From contig NZ_KQ040782.1 in assembly GCF_000971975.1 (NCBI RefSeq), forward strand, positions 1-64,000: a stretch of 64,000 nt of DNA, read 5' to 3'. A program made the translations under genes and the position numbers. This document shows, piece after piece, positions 17,651 to 26,904 of the stretch. Source of the DNA: Paenibacillus algorifonticola (GTDB lineage Bacteria; Bacillota; Bacilli; Paenibacillales; Paenibacillaceae). The notes beneath the pieces were generated by a model. It was not told the origin of the DNA. It was given only the letters and a program-made list of their open reading frames with translations, and searched no databases. The first letter of the stretch is position 1; each line of letters opens with the position of its first letter.

Positions 17651-19003
17651 TTATGCTAGAAACAGTTCAATAACGGGAACGGTGACATTCGGTTTTTTCA
17701 CTGGAAGCTCAAGCGTCAGCGTATCGGCGGCCCGCCCTTCGTTAAAGGCGCCCGCCTCCATCGTCATTTCCTGCTCTCCCTGCACCATGCGAATTTCCGA
17801 AGCATCATGCAGCAGCTGGGCATAGGCGATTTTGCCGGAGAAGCCGTATAGGTGCAAATGCTTAAACGGCCAGCTGAACACATGCAAGTACAACCTGTTT
17901 GTTGACGGATTATACGTAAAACGGCAATCCTGGGGACAGGCGTATTCCTCCGGCGCTGCCGTACAGCCATAGATGGAACGGTTGTGCCGCCGCATCCAAA
18001 CGCCAATTCCCTTCAGACGGTCTACCGCGCGCTCATCGAACTCGCCTCGTCCCGTCGGCCCGACGTTCAGCAGCAAATTGCCGCCTTTGCTTACGGTATC
18101 AATCATCATTTGCACGAGCATATCGATGCTTTTCCACGATTCCTCGTCGCGGTAATAGCCCCATGAGCCGCTGAACGTATGGCAGGCTTCCCAGACGACA
18201 CGTTCCCCGTTCACTTTAATCCACTCCCGCGGCTGATATTGCTCCGGCGTCGTAATATCCCCAGCAATTTGCAGGCGGTCATTCAGCATAATGTTCGGCT
18301 GCAGCTCACGAATCATGCGGACAAGCCGCTCGCTTTGCCACGCCTCCTTGCCCTTGCCCTCGAAGCCCGCCTCAGCCGCAATCGAGAAGTCATAGAACAG
18401 CACATCAACCTTGCCATATTCGCTGAGCAGCTCCTTCGTCTGGCCAAACAGAAACTCCACATATTGGGCAAAATCCCGCTCCTTGCTTTGTGCCAGAAAC
18501 GCCTCATTGTAGCGCAGCGGATGCTTCACATCTACCGTATAATGCGGATGATGCCAATCGAGCAGCGAATAATACAAGCCCGTGCGAATATCGCGATCGC
18601 GAAAAGCAGACAGCATTGGCCGCAGCAAATCCCGCTTTGCCGGACTATTCATCGCATTATAGGCCGTCAGCTTCGTGTCCCACAGACAGAAGCCCTCGTG
18701 ATGCTTGGCAGTAACGACCATATATTTCATGCCCGCTTCGGCGGCAAGATCGGCCCAAAGCTCAGGATCATATAAATCGGGATCAAAATGCTTGAAATAT
18801 TTATCATATTGCTCATTGCTGAGAAACTCTCTGGACCGCATCCACTCATGCCTAGCGCCAAGCGCATACAGCCCCCAATGAATGTACATGCCAAAGCGGT
18901 CATGGGTAAACCACTTTGCACGCTGGGCGCTGTCCAACCTTTCCTGCTCCTGCGCTTTCCTGTTCAATTGTAAAGCTTCTAAGCCCTCTTTTTCCTTCTC
19001 CAT
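17651..19003 (-). CDS. Glycoside hydrolase family 29 alpha-L-fucosidase
   Basis: Retaining exo-alpha-L-fucosidase. GH29 marks are clear: FTHDRFGMYIHWGLYALGA (residues about 32-50), MKYMVVTAKHHEGFCLWDTK (about 90-110), DIRTGLYYSLLDWHHP (about 137-152), and KVDVLFYDFS, whose aspartate is in the place of the catalytic nucleophile. NLLLNVGPTGRGEFDERA closes the barrel, followed by a C-terminal beta-sandwich. There is no signal peptide, so it acts on imported fucosides. AAGGAGGG lies ten bases before the ATG. Downstream of the AraC gene on the same strand (40-base gap), it probably ends an operon of binding protein, permeases, AraC regulator and fucosidase. Confidence 0.92.
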   Translation of the reverse strand: MEKEKEGLEALQLNRKAQEQERLDSAQRAKWFTHDRFGMYIHWGLYALGARHEWMRSREFLSNEQYDKYFKHFDPDLYDPELWADLAAEAGMKYMVVTAKHHEGFCLWDTKLTAYNAMNSPAKRDLLRPMLSAFRDRDIRTGLYYSLLDWHHPHYTVDVKHPLRYNEAFLAQSKERDFAQYVEFLFGQTKELLSEYGKVDVLFYDFSIAAEAGFEGKGKEAWQSERLVRMIRELQPNIMLNDRLQIAGDITTPEQYQPREWIKVNGERVVWEACHTFSGSWGYYRDEESWKSIDMLVQMMIDTVSKGGNLLLNVGPTGRGEFDERAVDRLKGIGVWMRRHNRSIYGCTAAPEEYACPQDCRFTYNPSTNRLYLHVFSWPFKHLHLYGFSGKIAYAQLLHDASEIRMVQGEQEMTMEAGAFNEGRAADTLTLELPVKKPNVTVPVIELFLA

Positions 19004-19043
19004 CTAATGGTAGCCCTCCTTCATTCGCTTTTACTCTCTGCCG

Positions 19044-19889
19044 CTACATCGCCTGCTTCGCTACTTTGCGAAATTCCCGCGGCGAAACTTCACTATATTG
19101 CTTAAAATGTTTGTTGAAGTAATGAATGGAATTGTAGCCGCACTCAAAGGCAATATCCGTAATCGACTTGCTCGTCGTCTTCAGTAGATGCATCGCGATT
19201 TGCAGGCGCAGCCGGTGAATAAATTGATTAGGCGTGACACCAACCGCCTGCTTGAAATGGGTATAAAAATACGTTTTCCCTCTCCCATACATTTCAATTA
19301 ATTCTCGGACATCGATGTCCTCGGTAATGTGACGCAAAATATGCTCCACCACAGGCGCGACACCCTCGTCCACCTCTTGTGCCCTCTCGCCTTGCCCAGC
19401 GGAACAGGAAACCGCGTAACGAAACACATGGACCAAAATATCAATAAACCGCATAAATTGTACGGATTCCCAGCCCGGCTCCTTTTTTTCCTGTTCCTCA
19501 TAGGCAGCTCTGGCAGCAGCTTGAATGCCTTTTGCATATTCAGAGCTAGCCGGAATATGTGGACAAGCTTCCTCGGTATAAAAAGGAAACAGCAGTCGAT
19601 AGCCATTCGGAATCAACCGGACGATCGACGGCGAGAACAGCACCATAATCCATTCGATCGGCTTCTCTGCGTCTTTGGCCAAATTATAGTGCGGGGCATA
19701 AGGCCGGAACAAAAAAACGTCTCCTGCATCTCCTGTATATTCGCGATCCAATAGCTGGAAGCGGGACTCATTTTGCAGCAGCACATTAATTTCCAGAAAA
19801 TCATGCATATGCAGCTCATGTTCCACGAGATTATCGATGCGGTGCTCAATGATCAGCTCCGTCTCAAGCTTCAGATCATGGAAAAACAT
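19044..19889 (-). CDS. AraC-family transcriptional regulator
   Basis: 281 residues: an N-terminal cupin-like sensing domain (HDLKLETELIIEHRIDN, then GDVFLFRPYAPHYNL) and a C-terminal AraC DNA-binding domain with two helix-turn-helix units (DIDVRELIEMYGRGKTYFYTHFKQAVGVTPNQF; SITDIAFECGYNSIHYFNKHFK split by the linker helix). It is embedded between the sugar permease and the fucosidase genes on one strand, so it is likely the local activator answering to a sugar in the cytoplasm. GGAGG lies upstream of the ATG. Confidence 0.9.
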   Translation of the reverse strand: MFFHDLKLETELIIEHRIDNLVEHELHMHDFLEINVLLQNESRFQLLDREYTGDAGDVFLFRPYAPHYNLAKDAEKPIEWIMVLFSPSIVRLIPNGYRLLFPFYTEEACPHIPASSEYAKGIQAAARAAYEEQEKKEPGWESVQFMRFIDILVHVFRYAVSCSAGQGERAQEVDEGVAPVVEHILRHITEDIDVRELIEMYGRGKTYFYTHFKQAVGVTPNQFIHRLRLQIAMHLLKTTSKSITDIAFECGYNSIHYFNKHFKQYSEVSPREFRKVAKQAM

Positions 19890-19936
19890 AGCGATCCTCC
19901 TTCCCCCCTGCTGGGCAAGCGTTTACATCATTTTCA

Positions 19937-20758
19937 TCAGCCTTTCACCGAGCCGGAGGTCATGCCAGAAATGATATATTTTTGACCGAGCAAATAAATG
20001 ATGATGACCGGCAAAGTTGTCAGCACAATATCGGCGGAGACGAGATTCCAGTTCACCGAGAAACGGCCGAAGAAATTATAAACGGCAAGCGTCATCGGCC
20101 ACATATTCGAGTCATTCAAATAATAGAGCGGCAGCACAAAATCATTCCACGCGCCCATAAAATTCAATATGCCGACCGTTACAATAACGGGCGTGAGCAG
20201 CGGCGCCACGATTGAATAAAACAGGCGCAGCGGTGAACAGCCATCGACAATGCCCGCTTCATCCAACTCCCTTGGCACCGAGCCAACGAAGCCATAAATG
20301 AGAAAGACGCTGAAGGGAATCGACATGACGGCAAGCAAAATGACCATGCCGAGCTGCGTATTAATCAAATGGGTGAACTGCATTACCTTCGTCAAGGTAA
20401 CAAAATTAATCGGCATCGCAATGCCCAAAATGACGAAGAAATACATAAACCGGTTAAGCCGTGACTGATTGCGGGCAAAAATATAAGCGGCAATCGCAGC
20501 GAGCGCTATGCCCAGCACCGTTGAACCGACCGCATACAGCAGGCTGTTCAAAAAAGATTGCAGCAGCTTGCCCTGCTCCACAACGATGGAATAATTGCTC
20601 CAATGCAGCTCCTTCGGCAGCGCAATGCTCATGGAGCTTGCACCCATCTGATCTTTCAGCGAGTTAACAATAATCAAATACAGCGGTAAAAAAGTAAACA
20701 GGCTGAGCAGCCAAGCGATGCCGTTGCGCGCCAGCTTTTGGACAAATTTAGGGGTCAT
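19937..20758 (-). CDS. Carbohydrate ABC transporter permease (CUT1, MalG-like)
   Basis: Membrane permease of 273 residues with six transmembrane helices and the ABC-coupling EAA loop ELDEAGIVDGCSPLRLFYSIVAP cut short here to its key part ELDEAGIVDG. It pairs with the upstream permease (four-base ATGA overlap at 20755-20758) and the binding protein. No ATPase gene is nearby, so a shared MsmX-type ATPase elsewhere is expected, as is usual for CUT1 importers in this group. Probable cargo is a fucose-containing oligosaccharide, by context. Confidence 0.9.
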   Translation of the reverse strand: MTPKFVQKLARNGIAWLLSLFTFLPLYLIIVNSLKDQMGASSMSIALPKELHWSNYSIVVEQGKLLQSFLNSLLYAVGSTVLGIALAAIAAYIFARNQSRLNRFMYFFVILGIAMPINFVTLTKVMQFTHLINTQLGMVILLAVMSIPFSVFLIYGFVGSVPRELDEAGIVDGCSPLRLFYSIVAPLLTPVIVTVGILNFMGAWNDFVLPLYYLNDSNMWPMTLAVYNFFGRFSVNWNLVSADIVLTTLPVIIIYLLGQKYIISGMTSGSVKG

Positions 20759-21630
20759 TGGTCACGCCCCTCCTCTCTCGCCATCAAGCGGATGACAAAA
20801 TAACCGACGATCGTCATGAACAGAAAGAGCAACGAGGACAGAGCGGTTCCAACCCCGTAACGGCCCATCGAAAATTCTTTGAAAATCGCTGTATAAAGCA
20901 CATCTGTCGCATAGCCCGGCCCGCCGTTCGTCAAAACGTAGACCGCCTCGAACACTTTCAGACCATGCAGCAGATTCAGCACCGTCGTCACGACAAGCGC
21001 CGGCATGAGCAGCGGGAGCGTCACGTACTTGAACTTATGCCAGCTGTTCGCTCCGTCGATTTCGGCTGCTTCATAATAGCTTCGGGATATCGACTGCAAG
21101 CCAGCTAGCAAAATAATCATAATGTAGCCTGCACCCTTCCACGTATCGACGCCGATAATCGATTTGAAAGCCCAGTTCGCATCGACGAGCCATTTTTGCG
21201 CCATAAAATCCAGCCCCAGCCATCTGAGCGCTTCATTCAACAGCCCCGTCGCCGGATTCAAAATCGATTTAAAAATCAGGCCGACGACGAGCATCGGCAC
21301 GATGGATGGCATAAAAATCATAACGCGGTGAAACCCCTTGAGCTTGATGCCTTCATTCAGGATGAGTGCGAACAGGAGGCCAATAGCCGTTTTTAAAATA
21401 ACGGTCGATGCCGTAAAATTCAACGTATTGATAATGTAGCTGACATAATTTTCACCCGATGAAAACAGCGTCTTGAAATTATCCAATCCGATGAAGGTAA
21501 TCGTATCCGAGTAGCTGTTCCAATCCGTCAGCGAATAATAGAAGCCCATTAGCCCCGGCACGACGAAAAAGATAAAATAAACGCCGACTGTGCCTAAAGC
21601 AAAGTAAAACGGATAAATTTTATTTCTCAT
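20755..21630 (-). CDS. Carbohydrate ABC transporter permease (CUT1, MalF-like)
   Basis: 291 residues with six helices; FVVPGLMGFYYSLTDWNSY near the N-terminus and the coupling loop SYYEAAEIDGANSWHKFKY (EAA motif) are typical of MalF/UgpA-type subunits. The start at 21630 (MRNKIYPFYF) has GGGGAT upstream and the family's usual N-terminus; an ATG seven codons earlier is less likely. It lies 54 bases after the binding-protein gene and overlaps the next permease. Confidence 0.9.
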   Translation of the reverse strand: MRNKIYPFYFALGTVGVYFIFFVVPGLMGFYYSLTDWNSYSDTITFIGLDNFKTLFSSGENYVSYIINTLNFTASTVILKTAIGLLFALILNEGIKLKGFHRVMIFMPSIVPMLVVGLIFKSILNPATGLLNEALRWLGLDFMAQKWLVDANWAFKSIIGVDTWKGAGYIMIILLAGLQSISRSYYEAAEIDGANSWHKFKYVTLPLLMPALVVTTVLNLLHGLKVFEAVYVLTNGGPGYATDVLYTAIFKEFSMGRYGVGTALSSLLFLFMTIVGYFVIRLMAREEGRDQ

Positions 21631-21684
21631 GCGGCAGTCATCCCCACTCACTCGTTTGTCGGCTATAGCGGCGGCAGCCGCCTC

Positions 21685-23043
21685 CTATTTCGCCCATGCC
21701 GGGTCTTTGGCCACATTTGCCATATCGGCGCGGCGCTTATCGATGCTTTTCAGCACATCTTCCGATGTCATAGCGTTACCCATCATGGCCACAAGATCTT
21801 TGCCCATATCCATCCACTGCGGATTGACATAGTTCACGTAGTCCTGAATGTCAGTCCCTTTTTTCGTATACGTTGCCATCAGCTTCTTCTGCTCTTCATT
21901 GTATTTATCCTTGAGTCCTGGGAAGTTCAGGTTAGAGATCGTCGGGTCATTGTCGAGCATATACTGCAGGTTTTCAGGCTGCGCCAAATACGCAAGATAC
22001 TGCTTTGCTTCGTCAATATGCTTCGAGCCGGAATAAATAAATTTGCTTGGACCGCCTGGATTGATGTAATAAATTTGATTGTCCGCCAGCGGAATGACAA
22101 AATAGCCGAATTGATCCGCTTTGACATTAGGGTCTGCCTTCTCGATATCATTAACGATGCTTTGTGCTGCAAGGGTCATCGCATATTTCCCACTTGCCAT
22201 TTTAACCGCGGAATCCGCTCCCGTATCAGAAAACGCATTGTCGCCCATAAAACCAAGATCATACATTTCCTTTAGCTGATCAAGGGCCAGCTTCATCGTA
22301 GGATCGTCCACAAACTTTTTCTTATTGGCATTCAAATCGTCGTACAAGCCCGGCGTTACTTCATCGTAGCGCGGTCCCGGCTCGGCAAACCAAAGGACAT
22401 GATGCCAGCCGTCGGCAATCGGTTCATACAGCGGTGTAATACCGGCATCCAGCAGCTTTTGGGACAGCGCCTTGAACTCCTCATACGTTTTTGGAATGGA
22501 GAGGCCATGCTCTTCAAAAATCTTTTTATTGTAAGCAATAACGAAGCTGCTTCCCGTATCCCAGATCGTCTGGGCATATACTTTGCCGTTCAGCGTCAAC
22601 TGCTCAATGCTGAGCGGGTCCTCGCGCTTCACCCATTCTTCCGCGCTTAAATCAACGGCATTTTTCTCGACGTTATAGTTGAGGCTGATTTCGCTTTTGC
22701 CGCTTTGTCCGCCAAACAGGTCGGTAGCCTCGCCAGCATTCAGCTTTGTTTTGAGCACATTGAAATATTGATCAGAAGGAACAATTTGATAGTCGATCCG
22801 AATGCCGGTCTCGGCTTCAAATTTTTTCGCAAGCTGCATTTCAGCATCCTTTATCCAGCCTTGGCTGGCCAAATAGGTAAGCGTAATATTTTGCTTTGTG
22901 CCACTCGTACTGCCTGTGCCGCTGTTTGTGCTGCCTGCCGGGGATGCTGAATTTCCACTAGAGCCCGTATTGCCGCCTCCACAGCCTGCAGCTATAATGG
23001 CAACCAAAGCAATAACCGTTAACATCCACATCGATTTTTTCAT
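21685..23043 (-). CDS. Sugar ABC transporter substrate-binding lipoprotein (SBP family 1)
   Basis: Extracellular binding protein of a CUT1 importer, 452 residues. The lipoprotein signal ends in the lipobox IAAGC, followed by a Gly/Ser/Thr linker and the two-lobed fold (ITLTYLASQGWIKDAEMQLA; FEAETGIRIDYQIVPSDQYF; GPSKFIYSGSKHIDEAKQYL). The start at 23043 has AAAGGGGAG at a good distance; the frame upstream of it is spurious. It is the first gene of the minus-strand transport operon and diverges from the sensor kinase that probably controls it. Confidence 0.92.
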   Translation of the reverse strand: MKKSMWMLTVIALVAIIAAGCGGGNTGSSGNSASPAGSTNSGTGSTSGTKQNITLTYLASQGWIKDAEMQLAKKFEAETGIRIDYQIVPSDQYFNVLKTKLNAGEATDLFGGQSGKSEISLNYNVEKNAVDLSAEEWVKREDPLSIEQLTLNGKVYAQTIWDTGSSFVIAYNKKIFEEHGLSIPKTYEEFKALSQKLLDAGITPLYEPIADGWHHVLWFAEPGPRYDEVTPGLYDDLNANKKKFVDDPTMKLALDQLKEMYDLGFMGDNAFSDTGADSAVKMASGKYAMTLAAQSIVNDIEKADPNVKADQFGYFVIPLADNQIYYINPGGPSKFIYSGSKHIDEAKQYLAYLAQPENLQYMLDNDPTISNLNFPGLKDKYNEEQKKLMATYTKKGTDIQDYVNYVNPQWMDMGKDLVAMMGNAMTSEDVLKSIDKRRADMANVAKDPAWAK

Positions 23044-23185
23044 AATATCGCTCCCCTTTAATGTTGAATGACCAGATGTATGCGTTTTCATTCCCTGCTT
23101 CCCCATTATAGATTTCCGCTTTTTGATGTGCCATGGATAAAACGGGGGCGTTTTATGCACTTATTTTACCACTCGTCAAATGATT

Positions 23186-23199
23186 ATTAAGCGCTTACA
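23186..23199. promoter_or_regulatory. Candidate catabolite-responsive element (cre)
   Basis: ATTAAGCGCTTACA agrees with the cre consensus TGWNANCGNTNWCA at all but the first two positions. It lies in the divergent promoter region of the binding-protein operon and the YesM-type kinase gene, just before the kinase -35 box, and would allow CcpA to act on both. Confidence 0.5.
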
Positions 23200-23207
23200 A
23201 AAAGTCT

Positions 23208-23236
23208 TTGACAAAATGCACGCCTAGCAGCAGAAT
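23208..23236 (+). promoter_or_regulatory. Candidate promoter of the sensor kinase operon
   Basis: TTGACA (23208-23213), 17-base spacer, CAGAAT (23231-23236). The -35 box is perfect and the -10 box weak. The kinase ATG is 40 bases downstream. Confidence 0.45.
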
Positions 23237-23275
23237 AAAAGCAACAACGGTGCGCGTGAACTGCTGGAGGTAGCG

Positions 23276-25195
23276 ATGCTTACTAAATTCAAAACGATTC
23301 AAGCCGTTCTCTTCTCCACTTACTCTCTTATTATTTTCATCGTGTTTACCGTACTAGTCGTATGGCTTTGCCTTTGGTCCTCTGACCTGCTCAAGCAAAA
23401 TGCAACAGATTCGCTAGCCAGCATGGGCCGCTCGATGCAAGAGCATATCGATTCGGAAATTCAAAAAATGAATGATGTTTCGCTCAATGTCATGTACTCT
23501 AATTTGGTCAAAAATCATTTCAAACGTTACACCTCGGAGCTGCCCGATCAAACTCAGACGGGAGATGATAGCGATAGTGAAAGCAATAAACAAAATATAG
23601 GCCTTTCGGGCAGCATCGGCAATGGCTCGGTTCAGAGCGTTCCGGAAGCCCACTCGGTTGAAAATGCCAAAGCGCTGGCTGAAATTTTGACCGCGGCTAT
23701 TGGCCCTTCGCGCCCGGTGGAGCAGCTGTATTTGTATGATTTTAAAAACAAAATGTATGGCAATGGCTTTGACAATGGCGAGCGCACTTACGATCCAGCG
23801 TCCAAGCCTTGGTTTAAAGCGGTATTAGCGATGCAAAATGGCAAAATCATTTCGCTGCCCGTTCCCGACGAGGAAATGTCCCGTTATATTTCATCTAGTG
23901 ACATGCAATATTCGGTGTCGTTGTTCCGCCAGTTTTATGACAATTATAATGATCCGACAGGCATTGTTGAAGTGAAGCAATATTACAATCGAATTTTCAG
24001 CAGCATGCTTGCTTTTACGGGTGATAATCCTTATGGTGCACAGGTGCTCGTATACAATGACAATGGCGATATGATTTATCCCCTGCAGGCGGATAAGCAG
24101 CACTATGCGGCTTACGCCAGCTTGACGGCTGGCCAAAGCCTGCCGCAGACGCAAGGCAAGGGCAGCTATTTGTCCTTCGTTAATCCAAATACGCGGGCAA
24201 AGGAGCTATTGTCGCTGCACCGCTCCGAGCTGACTGGCTGGAATACGCTCATTATCGTGTCCGAGAGCAAGCTGCTCGCACCTGTATTCGCCTTCGCCAA
24301 GCAGACTGTCCTTGTCGCCTTTTTCATTTTGTTGTTTGCGATCATGCTTTCCTATGCAGCATCCAAACGGATTACGTATCCCATTTTGAAAATCCACCGT
24401 TCCATCCGCAGCATGCGGCTGGAGGATCTCGGAACTGGCAGAGTGGCTGCCCAGACCCTCGGCAGCGGGCTCAATGAGCTGGATCAGCTGCACGTCTCCT
24501 TTGTTCGCATGAGCTCGCGGCTGAAGGAATCGATGGACGATTTGCTGCTGTCCCAGTCGCAGGAAATGCAGGCGAAGCTGGTTGCGCTGCAATCCCAGAT
24601 GAACCCGCATTTCCTGTATAACACACTCGCTACCATTCATGCGATGGCCGAAGAAAATATGAATGAGCAAATTGTTGCGATGACTGAAAATATGTCCGAC
24701 TTCCTGCGATATTTCTCCACGGACGCAGCCATTGTGAGCTTGCAGGATGAGCTGCTGCATACAGGTAAGTTTCTGGATATTAACCAGATTCGCTTCGGTC
24801 AGAAGCTCCATTATGAAATGGAGGTGGACGAGCGCATGCTGGAGCTGCGCATCCCCAAGCTGGTCGTGCAGCCGCTTGTGGAAAATGCGCTGAAGTTCGG
24901 GACGCAGCACGAGCCGCCATGGCATATTCACCTATCCGGCAAAATAGAAGGAGGCGAGTGGCGGCTGGAGGTGGCGGATAACGGCCCCGGCTTTTCCGAG
25001 GAAAGCCTGGCGCATTTATTTGCGCGCATTCGCGAGGTTGATGCGACGCATGTCGTTCCCGTGCTCAAGCTAGGCGGCATGGGGCTGCTGAACATTTATA
25101 TTCGGATGAAGCTCACATACGGAGATGCAGCCGTATTTCAGATTCACAATCGTCCCGAAGGAGGGGCAGCTATTATGATCGGCGGCAAACTATAG
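23276..25195 (+). CDS. YesM-type sensor histidine kinase
   Basis: Membrane sensor of 639 residues paired with the next gene. One transmembrane helix near residues 10-35, a large extracellular Cache-like region (about 36-340, with DPASKPWFKAVLAM), a second helix (about 343-365), a HAMP region, then the LytS/YesM-type kinase core: MNPHFLYNT with phospho-acceptor His445, and the ATPase domain with LVVQPLVENALKFG (N box) and VADNGPGF (G1 box). GGAGGT is four bases before the ATG. The divergent arrangement against a sugar importer is the usual one for kinases that sense extracellular oligosaccharides or the loaded binding protein. Confidence 0.92.
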   Translation: MLTKFKTIQAVLFSTYSLIIFIVFTVLVVWLCLWSSDLLKQNATDSLASMGRSMQEHIDSEIQKMNDVSLNVMYSNLVKNHFKRYTSELPDQTQTGDDSDSESNKQNIGLSGSIGNGSVQSVPEAHSVENAKALAEILTAAIGPSRPVEQLYLYDFKNKMYGNGFDNGERTYDPASKPWFKAVLAMQNGKIISLPVPDEEMSRYISSSDMQYSVSLFRQFYDNYNDPTGIVEVKQYYNRIFSSMLAFTGDNPYGAQVLVYNDNGDMIYPLQADKQHYAAYASLTAGQSLPQTQGKGSYLSFVNPNTRAKELLSLHRSELTGWNTLIIVSESKLLAPVFAFAKQTVLVAFFILLFAIMLSYAASKRITYPILKIHRSIRSMRLEDLGTGRVAAQTLGSGLNELDQLHVSFVRMSSRLKESMDDLLLSQSQEMQAKLVALQSQMNPHFLYNTLATIHAMAEENMNEQIVAMTENMSDFLRYFSTDAAIVSLQDELLHTGKFLDINQIRFGQKLHYEMEVDERMLELRIPKLVVQPLVENALKFGTQHEPPWHIHLSGKIEGGEWRLEVADNGPGFSEESLAHLFARIREVDATHVVPVLKLGGMGLLNIYIRMKLTYGDAAVFQIHNRPEGGAAIMIGGKL

Positions 25196-25219
25196 CCAGG
25201 CAAAAGGAGGCATTCGCTT

Positions 25220-25978
25220 ATGGCCCAAGCAAACGTCATTAAAGTCGTTATTGCCGAAGACGAGGACATCATCCGAGGTACGCTGGTGCGCAAGCTCGAA
25301 GGTCTGGATCAGGCCATTCAAATTGTCGGCTCCGCCCAGGATGGCAAAGAAGCGCTCGAGCTTGTGAACCGGGAGCAGCCGGATTTGCTCATTACCGATA
25401 TTCGGATGCCCGTCATGGATGGCATTGAGCTCATCCAGTCCATCCACCGCTATTATCCGCGCATGCGCAAAATCATAACAAGCGGCTTTGCCGACTTTGA
25501 ATATGCACGGCAGGCGATTCAATTCAATGTCATTGAATATTTGCTGAAGCCGATTGCAACCACTGAGCTTGCGCGGGTATACAATCGCGTAAAGACGCTA
25601 ATCGAGGCGGAACGGACTGATTTTAAAACCCAGATGAAAAGCCTTCAGCCAAGCGGAGCAGATACGGAGGAATTGGTGCAAATGGTACAAGGCTTCATGC
25701 GCGAGCATTACAGCGAGGATCTCAGCCTGGAGCAAATTGCCCGCAGCTTCAATTTTACCGCCTCCTACTTGAGCAAAATTTTTATTAAGCATACGGAGGA
25801 GCCCCCTTCCCGCTACTTAATGTCGCTGCGTATCAACGAAGCGAAATATTTGCTTCGCAATCATTCTCATCTCTCCGTCAAGGAGGTTGGTGAGCAGGTC
25901 GGCTACAGCGACCAATTTTATTTCAGCCGCATCTTCAAGCAAATGACGGGCTTTACGCCAAAGGAGTTTCAGAAATAA
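25220..25978 (+). CDS. Response regulator with AraC-type DNA-binding domain
   Basis: Partner of the upstream kinase. The receiver domain has the acidic pocket EDEDII, phospho-acceptor Asp60 (LLITDIRMPVMDG) and the conserved Lys of YLLKPI. After a short linker with no extra domain come two helix-turn-helix units (SEDLSLEQIARSFNFTASYL; SVKEVGEQVGYSDQFYF split in the usual way). At 252 residues it is about half the length of the common YesN-type regulators, which carry a central region between receiver and DNA-binding domain. It probably activates the divergent transport operon. Confidence 0.92.
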   Translation: MAQANVIKVVIAEDEDIIRGTLVRKLEGLDQAIQIVGSAQDGKEALELVNREQPDLLITDIRMPVMDGIELIQSIHRYYPRMRKIITSGFADFEYARQAIQFNVIEYLLKPIATTELARVYNRVKTLIEAERTDFKTQMKSLQPSGADTEELVQMVQGFMREHYSEDLSLEQIARSFNFTASYLSKIFIKHTEEPPSRYLMSLRINEAKYLLRNHSHLSVKEVGEQVGYSDQFYFSRIFKQMTGFTPKEFQK

Positions 25979-25991
25979 GCATGCGCGTCCA

Positions 25992-26040
25992 AGAAAAAAA
26001 CCAGAGCCGATGATATGCCTATGCACATCAGCTCTGGTTT
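25992..26040. terminator. Bidirectional terminator between response regulator and tcdA
   Basis: AAACCAGAGC (25998-26007) pairs with GCTCTGGTTT (26031-26040), extended by GATG/CATC inside. The minus-strand side has a run of seven T; the plus-strand side a shorter one. It sits between convergent genes. Confidence 0.8.
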
Positions 26041-26069
26041 ATTGTCTTTGGCTTGTAAGCCAAGATTAT

Positions 26070-26825
26070 TTATACCGTAATATCTGCCTTCGCCAGCAGA
26101 TCCTGCACGACGACGCTGACCATAATCAGCCCCGCTACTGGAGGAACAAATGCGTTGCTCGCTGGCGGCTGCTGTGCTTTGCGGATTTCCGGCACGTTCT
26201 CGGGCACGATGCGCTGCGTCACATCTTGACGCGGCTTCTTCGGCGTCTCCGAGGAAAACACGACCTTCACGCCTTTATTAATGCCTTCCTTGCGCAGCTT
26301 CTGGCGCACGACGCGGGCAATGGGATCGGTGTGGGTTTTGGAAATATCCACCACTTCAAATTTCGTTGGGTCCATTTTGTTAGCGGCGCCCATGCTCGAA
26401 ATAATCGGAATTTTGCGCTCCAGACACTGCTTGATCAAATGGATTTTGTACGAAATCGTATCTGAAGCATCGATCACATAATCAATCGGGTATTCAAAAA
26501 ACTTCTCATACGTCTCTTCCGTATAAAACATACGAAGCGATACCGCATCGCACTCCGGGTTAATGAGCTTAATGCGGTCGCGCATCAAGTCTGCCTTCGG
26601 CTCGCCAACGGTCGTCGTAAGCGCATGGATTTGGCGATTGACGTTCGTAATATCAACAACGTCTTTATCGACCAAAATAATACGGCCAATACCCGTACGG
26701 GCCAGCGCCTCAGCAGCAATGCCGCCTACGCCGCCGATACCGAGCACCGCTACCGTACTTCCTTTCATCAGCTCAAGGCCTTCCGGCCCAATCGCCAGCT
26801 CCGTGCGTGAAAATTGGTGCAGCAT
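26070..26825 (-). CDS. tcdA: tRNA threonylcarbamoyladenosine dehydratase
   Basis: E1-like enzyme that uses ATP to convert t6A37 of ANN-decoding tRNAs to its cyclic form. The nucleotide-binding VLGIGGVGGIAAEALARTG (about 27-45), the LVDKDVVDITNVNRQ segment (about 50-64), and DYVIDASDTISYKI are visible. Length (251) is standard. It follows aspS on the same strand, the order seen in Bacillus (yrvM after aspS), and was probably next to rarA before the carbohydrate island came between them. Confidence 0.93.
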   Translation of the reverse strand: MLHQFSRTELAIGPEGLELMKGSTVAVLGIGGVGGIAAEALARTGIGRIILVDKDVVDITNVNRQIHALTTTVGEPKADLMRDRIKLINPECDAVSLRMFYTEETYEKFFEYPIDYVIDASDTISYKIHLIKQCLERKIPIISSMGAANKMDPTKFEVVDISKTHTDPIARVVRQKLRKEGINKGVKVVFSSETPKKPRQDVTQRIVPENVPEIRKAQQPPASNAFVPPVAGLIMVSVVVQDLLAKADITV

Positions 26826-26904
26826 CTAAAATCGCCGTCCCTTCCGTTATCTATTCCATGCATCAAGATGATGGGAAGGCGGGCTGTTACACCCGCCCAC
26901 TCCA

